Below, one piece after another: positions 15,726 through 18,317 of a stretch of 18,317 bases of DNA. The translations under genes were made by a program, and so were the position numbers. The notes beneath the pieces are model-generated. The model saw only the letters and a program-made list of their open reading frames with translations, did not search any database and was not told the DNA's origin. Every line of letters starts with the position of its first letter. Positions within the stretch are counted from its first letter, which is position 1. The stretch is taken from NCBI GenBank assembly GCA_965369325.1, contig CBDUQI010000112.1, forward strand, positions 1-18,317. The letters run 5' to 3'. The stretch is from CBDUQI01 sp965369325 (GTDB lineage Bacteria; Pseudomonadota; Gammaproteobacteria; Steroidobacterales; JBCBZW01).

Positions 15726-16319
15726 TTAGCGGTGTGCCCGGCGTCGCCGTCCCCGGCGCCGAGTTTGGTGCTGTATGCCTTTGCGGGTTACCCACAGGCA
15801 CGGCCCGCCGACGTTGGGGGCGCTGAGGAAATACGCGCCGGCGTGATCACGGTGGATGGCCTCCAGGGTCTGCTCGCTATCCGCCAGCACCACCAGCAGT
15901 CCGGTGTCGGCCAACACCTCCATCCAGTTGCCCACCAACGCTAGGGAAGGGTGCTCAACATACAGTACGATGCCATCCAGGCGGTGTTGCGAAATATCCT
16001 GCACAAACGACGGCGTCTCCTGCACCTGATGGGCCGCTCGAATGTCCATCTGCACTTGTTGCGAGACCACCTGCGCGACCTCGTCGGTTGCAGCGGGTTG
16101 GTGCACGATCAGTCGCGCCCCCATATGCATGCCGTCCAGTATCCAGCACAGGTAAGGCAGGGTGGCATCACTGCTCAGCAGGAAGACACCGTGCTCATGC
16201 AGCCCAGCGTGGGCGCGCAACTGGGCCCCCAGCGCAGGCCAGTGCTCGTGCCGCATGCCAACCGAGTGCAGCTGGGTGAGCCACTGCGCTTGCATTTTCG
16301 GCGACTGGCGTTCGTTCAT
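15726..16319 (-). CDS. Degenerate methyltransferase-like protein of unknown function
   Basis: The product is 197 residues. The order of hydrophobic strands and helices (HGVFLLSSDATLPYLCWILDGM, then GARLIVHQP, then HRLDGIVLYVEHPS, then GLLVVLADSEQTLEAI) is that of a class I O-methyltransferase-like Rossmann fold. The usual glycine-rich SAM motif is absent: the loop reads LLSSDATLP. It may therefore be a degenerate or non-catalytic member. The C-terminus is a strongly basic tail (TRRRGRRRRAHR), unusual for this family and suggestive of nucleic-acid or membrane binding, if real. The start ATG overlaps the stop of the upstream Fe-S protein gene as ATGA (16316-16319), so the two are probably translationally coupled. 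Confidence 0.7.
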   Translation of the reverse strand: MNERQSPKMQAQWLTQLHSVGMRHEHWPALGAQLRAHAGLHEHGVFLLSSDATLPYLCWILDGMHMGARLIVHQPAATDEVAQVVSQQVQMDIRAAHQVQETPSFVQDISQHRLDGIVLYVEHPSLALVGNWMEVLADTGLLVVLADSEQTLEAIHRDHAGAYFLSAPNVGGPCLWVTRKGIQHQTRRRGRRRRAHR

Positions 16320-17110
16320 TGCTCGGCGGCGCCTGCAAGCGGCTTGCGGGCACGCACAAAGGCCGCCATGTGAAAACTCGCATGGGCAGGTTCATAGCGA
16401 TACTCAGCGCCTTGCGGGCACGCTATCCGTGCCGCGCAGCCGGCACGATGGCAGCTTGCCTCTGGGTTGGCATTGAGAAAACCAACGCAGGTATCCACGT
16501 CATACCCCGCCTCACTGAAGGCGCCCACTGGGCAGGCGCGCAGGCAGGGTTGCGATACGCATTGCGCACAAATATCTGAATGTGGCAGGTGCGGCGGCAC
16601 GGTGCTAAGCGGCACCCGGAACAACAGGGCAAAACGATAGGCATGCCACAAGCCGTATTCGGGGTGTATCGACAGGCCGAGGCGCGATGCCCGCAGGCCC
16701 TGGCAGCGCTGCGCCCACTCCAGAAACGGGTGGTGCGGCGGGCCGGCGAATGGGTACACGGCGTGGCCGCCGAACTGCTCGGCGTATTGCAGGCCTACTC
16801 GCAGGCTCCAGCGATCCAGCGCATCGGGCTGCCCATCCTGGTGTTCCTCGCTGGCGCTCAACACCGGCCAGAGGGCGGAGCCTGCGTTGCCCACCAGCAC
16901 CAGTGATCGCGCCACCGTGCCGTCTGGAAATATGGGTAACCTCTTCAACGACGCACGCGGCTCAGGGGGGATTGTGGGCGGCGTCCTCGGCAATTGGGCT
17001 TGATCACAGACGTTGAATGCGCCACAAACGATCAGCCGGTTCGGTTTTAACGCAGTGGCGATCGCCTCAAGCGTCACGGCGCCTGTGTGTTGCCTGTTCG
17101 CCATGTTCAT
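16316..17110 (-). CDS. Fe-S protein, 4Fe-4S ferredoxin-like with QueG-like cysteine layout
   Basis: The product is about 264 residues. The N-terminal part (1-150) has no cofactor motif I recognise; it contains AGPPHHPFLEWAQR and LGLSIHPEYGLWHAYRFALLF, a pattern I associate with an uncharacterised ferredoxin family of proteobacteria. The C-terminal third has eight cysteines in two sets: C-x2-C-x4-C-x3-CP (CAQCVSQPCLRACP) and C-x11-C-x4-C-x5-CP. These should bind two clusters, roughly as in the epoxyqueuosine reductase QueG, but with wider spacing (x4 and x5 where x2 and x3 are usual). A redox or electron-transfer role is likely; the substrate is unknown. Start: ATG 17110 has GAGG 7 nt upstream, and ATG 17104 has AGGGG 6 nt upstream, so the exact start is open. 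It is the first gene of the minus-strand cluster and overlaps the next by 4 bp. Confidence 0.85.
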   Translation of the reverse strand: MNMANRQHTGAVTLEAIATALKPNRLIVCGAFNVCDQAQLPRTPPTIPPEPRASLKRLPIFPDGTVARSLVLVGNAGSALWPVLSASEEHQDGQPDALDRWSLRVGLQYAEQFGGHAVYPFAGPPHHPFLEWAQRCQGLRASRLGLSIHPEYGLWHAYRFALLFRVPLSTVPPHLPHSDICAQCVSQPCLRACPVGAFSEAGYDVDTCVGFLNANPEASCHRAGCAARIACPQGAEYRYEPAHASFHMAAFVRARKPLAGAAEQ

Positions 17111-17257
17111 CCCCTGGCCTCGTGCCGCACTGGTGCGCTCGCGCGCAACTGTATCAACATAGCAACCGGCATCAAAGTGCGCACGCGGTACGGCGCCATA
17201 TTCATTTTAGAAAACGACGACGCGTACCGCCGGGTATCGACCTTGGCCGGCTCGAAC

Positions 17258-17289
17258 GTTAGTTGCGCCGCTTGCGCTTAGCAACTAAC
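17258..17289. repeat. 9-bp perfect inverted repeat with 14-nt loop
   Basis: GTTAGTTGC (17258-17266) and GCAACTAAC (17281-17289) are exact complements separated by 14 nt. This could be an operator for a dimeric regulator or a stem-loop in a leader. It lies about 150 nt upstream of the Fe-S protein start and about 215 nt upstream of the exported-protein start. There is no T-run, so it is not a typical terminator. Confidence 0.5.
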
Positions 17290-17458
17290 TCACTGAATAG
17301 AATACCAATACTTATGTCGGGAGTGCGCTCCGTGATGCGCTTGGATGTCTCAGTGCAGCTGCGAATGCGCAAGTAACCACCGACGTGTAGTTGCTGACTC
17401 ATGCCCCGAATGGCTCGGAATATGTAATATTCTTGGGAAAGAAGTTCTAAAAAGCCGA

Positions 17459-17474
17459 CGCGATTGCAATCGCG
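17459..17474. promoter_or_regulatory. 16-bp perfect palindrome, candidate operator
   Basis: CGCGATTGCAATCGCG is self-complementary over all 16 bp. It ends 28 nt before the ATG at 17503 and 16 nt before the ribosome binding site, close to where a transcript start or repressor site would lie. It is the most perfect dyad in the window. Confidence 0.5.
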
Positions 17475-17490
17475 CGGTCGTCAGTCATCG

Positions 17491-17496
17491 CAGGGG
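17491..17496 (+). promoter_or_regulatory. Ribosome binding site of the exported-protein gene
   Basis: CAGGGG followed by ATAGAT leaves 6 nt to ATG 17503. It supports a start that would otherwise be uncertain because the gene runs out of the window. Confidence 0.55.
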
Positions 17497-17502
17497 ATAG
17501 AT

Positions 17503-18317
17503 ATGACTAGCAAATGTACAGTGGCTGGGATGGCCATTTTGGGGGGTATTTTGGCGGCCTGCTTTGCAAGCGCACAGACATCACCTCTTACCGCTACCGT
17601 TGAGCGCTACCAGATGGGTGGATCATTGCGCACGGTGCACCAACTGGATGTTAACGCCGCGGCTGGCGCGGATGTTCAGGCGGGCGAGCTGTATCTGCCC
17701 TCATTGAGCGAAAGCGTCTTGAGTGTGTACCGCAATTCGGCTGGCGATCTGCAGCGCGCGTTTTTAACCGGAGTCGCTTCTGATGAGCAAAGCGGACCGG
17801 CGGTGGCATATGAGTTGTCCTTTGAAGTAGTCCGTTTGCTTGAGGACGGTGCAGTACTGGCACTGGATAGTCGATCCTGGATTGGTCAGTCCGATGCGGC
17901 GGCCGGGCGTAACGCGCCGGGCGGTGGCGAGTACCGGTTGAGCCTGATGGGCGATCGCGGTGTTTCATTGCGTGCGAGCGCTGAGGGCGGTATGGCGGGC
18001 GCGGTGCGCCAGTCAGGCTGGGTGGCGGATGGCGTATGGATCGCCAACGACGACAGCCCGTATCTTCTGCTTGATACCGCTGGGGCGCTGCTGGCGGATG
18101 CCACCTTGTGGTTTGAGCTGGGTACCGAGGCGAGCGATCTGGTGGGTACCCTGCCGGGTGATGGCCCCAATGGCGAGGGCAATGCATTTTTGTATCAGGC
18201 CACCGACAGCGCCAGCGGCGAAGTGGTGGACATGCAGGCGCGTGCTTACGGGCATCTTAGCTTCACCGGCGATCTCACCATCGCCAAGATTACCGAGTTT
18301 GTGGGCGGGCTTGGCGC
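17503..18317 (+). CDS. Exported protein of unknown function, 3' end outside window
   Basis: The frame is open from ATG 17503 to the right edge (271 codons). Residues 1-24 are a signal peptide (TVAGMAILGGILAACFASA). Two processing routes are possible: a lipobox LAAC with Cys20, or signal peptidase I cutting ASA-Q after residue 24. The mature part is acidic and rich in short beta-strand patterns and glycine, with blocks such as GGSLRTVHQLDV, AGELYLPSLSESVLSVYRN (split across strands) and GHLSFTGDLTIAK. I do not recognise a family. It may be a surface or periplasmic structural protein, and the missing C-terminus would decide. No neighbour in the window explains it. Confidence 0.75.
   Translation, partial: MTSKCTVAGMAILGGILAACFASAQTSPLTATVERYQMGGSLRTVHQLDVNAAAGADVQAGELYLPSLSESVLSVYRNSAGDLQRAFLTGVASDEQSGPAVAYELSFEVVRLLEDGAVLALDSRSWIGQSDAAAGRNAPGGGEYRLSLMGDRGVSLRASAEGGMAGAVRQSGWVADGVWIANDDSPYLLLDTAGALLADATLWFELGTEASDLVGTLPGDGPNGEGNAFLYQATDSASGEVVDMQARAYGHLSFTGDLTIAKITEFVGGLG

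Larger units (their letters stand above)
17111..17502. promoter_or_regulatory. Divergent intergenic region with inverted repeats
   Basis: These roughly 390 bases separate the Fe-S protein gene (minus) from the exported-protein gene (plus). No gene was found here. Structured elements are GCGGTAC/GTACCGC (17185-17191 and 17224-17230, 32-nt spacer), a 9-bp inverted repeat at 17258-17289 and a 16-bp palindrome at 17459-17474. TAATAT at 17425-17430 could be a -10 for the plus-strand gene, but no matching -35 is visible. The AT content rises clearly towards the plus-strand gene. Confidence 0.45.

Noticed and set aside
1..18317. CRISPR arrays, tRNA or rRNA genes, insertion sequences, phage attachment sites
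   Set aside because: No regularly spaced repeats, cloverleaf-like sequence, transposase or integrase motifs or flanking target duplications were seen on either strand.

Overview
The window reads as a GC-rich, densely coding bacterial chromosome segment. The gene types suggest a proteobacterium, most likely a marine or environmental gammaproteobacterium: a TonB-dependent receptor with a classical TonB box, a TPR-sulfotransferase, a lipoprotein S9 peptidase, and Shine-Dalgarno-led starts. The taxonomic call is an inference from gene content. No tRNA, rRNA, CRISPR array, transposase or integrase was recognised.

Layout. (1) 1-1666, minus strand: a TIR-CHAT fusion that runs off the left edge. The frame is easy to miss because it starts with TTG (behind AAGGAG) and has no stop inside the window. 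It has a TIR domain with the conserved Glu (E74) and a CHAT caspase-like protease with an intact His399/Cys447 dyad. This is the best candidate for an undescribed conflict or defence system. (2) 1667-1998: a divergent intergenic region with a hairpin and a 12-bp palindrome. (3) 1999-9122, plus strand: a probable three-gene operon. It encodes a giant fusion (APH-like kinase, M23 metallopeptidase, class III PLP enzyme), a lipoprotein S9 peptidase and a TPR-sulfotransferase. (4) 9492-11900, plus strand: a TonB-dependent receptor behind a roughly 370-bp leader containing a 15-bp palindrome, ended by a strong bidirectional terminator shared with the gene that faces it. (5) 11980-13491, minus strand: a class I methyltransferase with an extra C-terminal domain. 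A MetF-fold protein (13700-14623, plus) diverges from it. (6) 17110-14646, minus strand: a small operon of three poorly characterised proteins: an eight-cysteine Fe-S protein, a degenerate methyltransferase-like protein joined to it by an ATGA overlap, and a putative beta-propeller protein. (7) 17503-18317, plus strand: the start of an exported protein of unknown function, preceded by a perfect 16-bp palindrome and a 9-bp inverted repeat.

How the parts may work together (inference). The S9 lipoprotein, TPR-sulfotransferase and TonB receptor look like an envelope set for peptide uptake, processing or modification. The kinase-peptidase-phospholyase fusion could feed phosphorylated hydroxy-amine catabolism in the same transcript. 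The TIR-CHAT gene is transcribed away from all of this, and its remaining partners, if any, lie to the left of the window.
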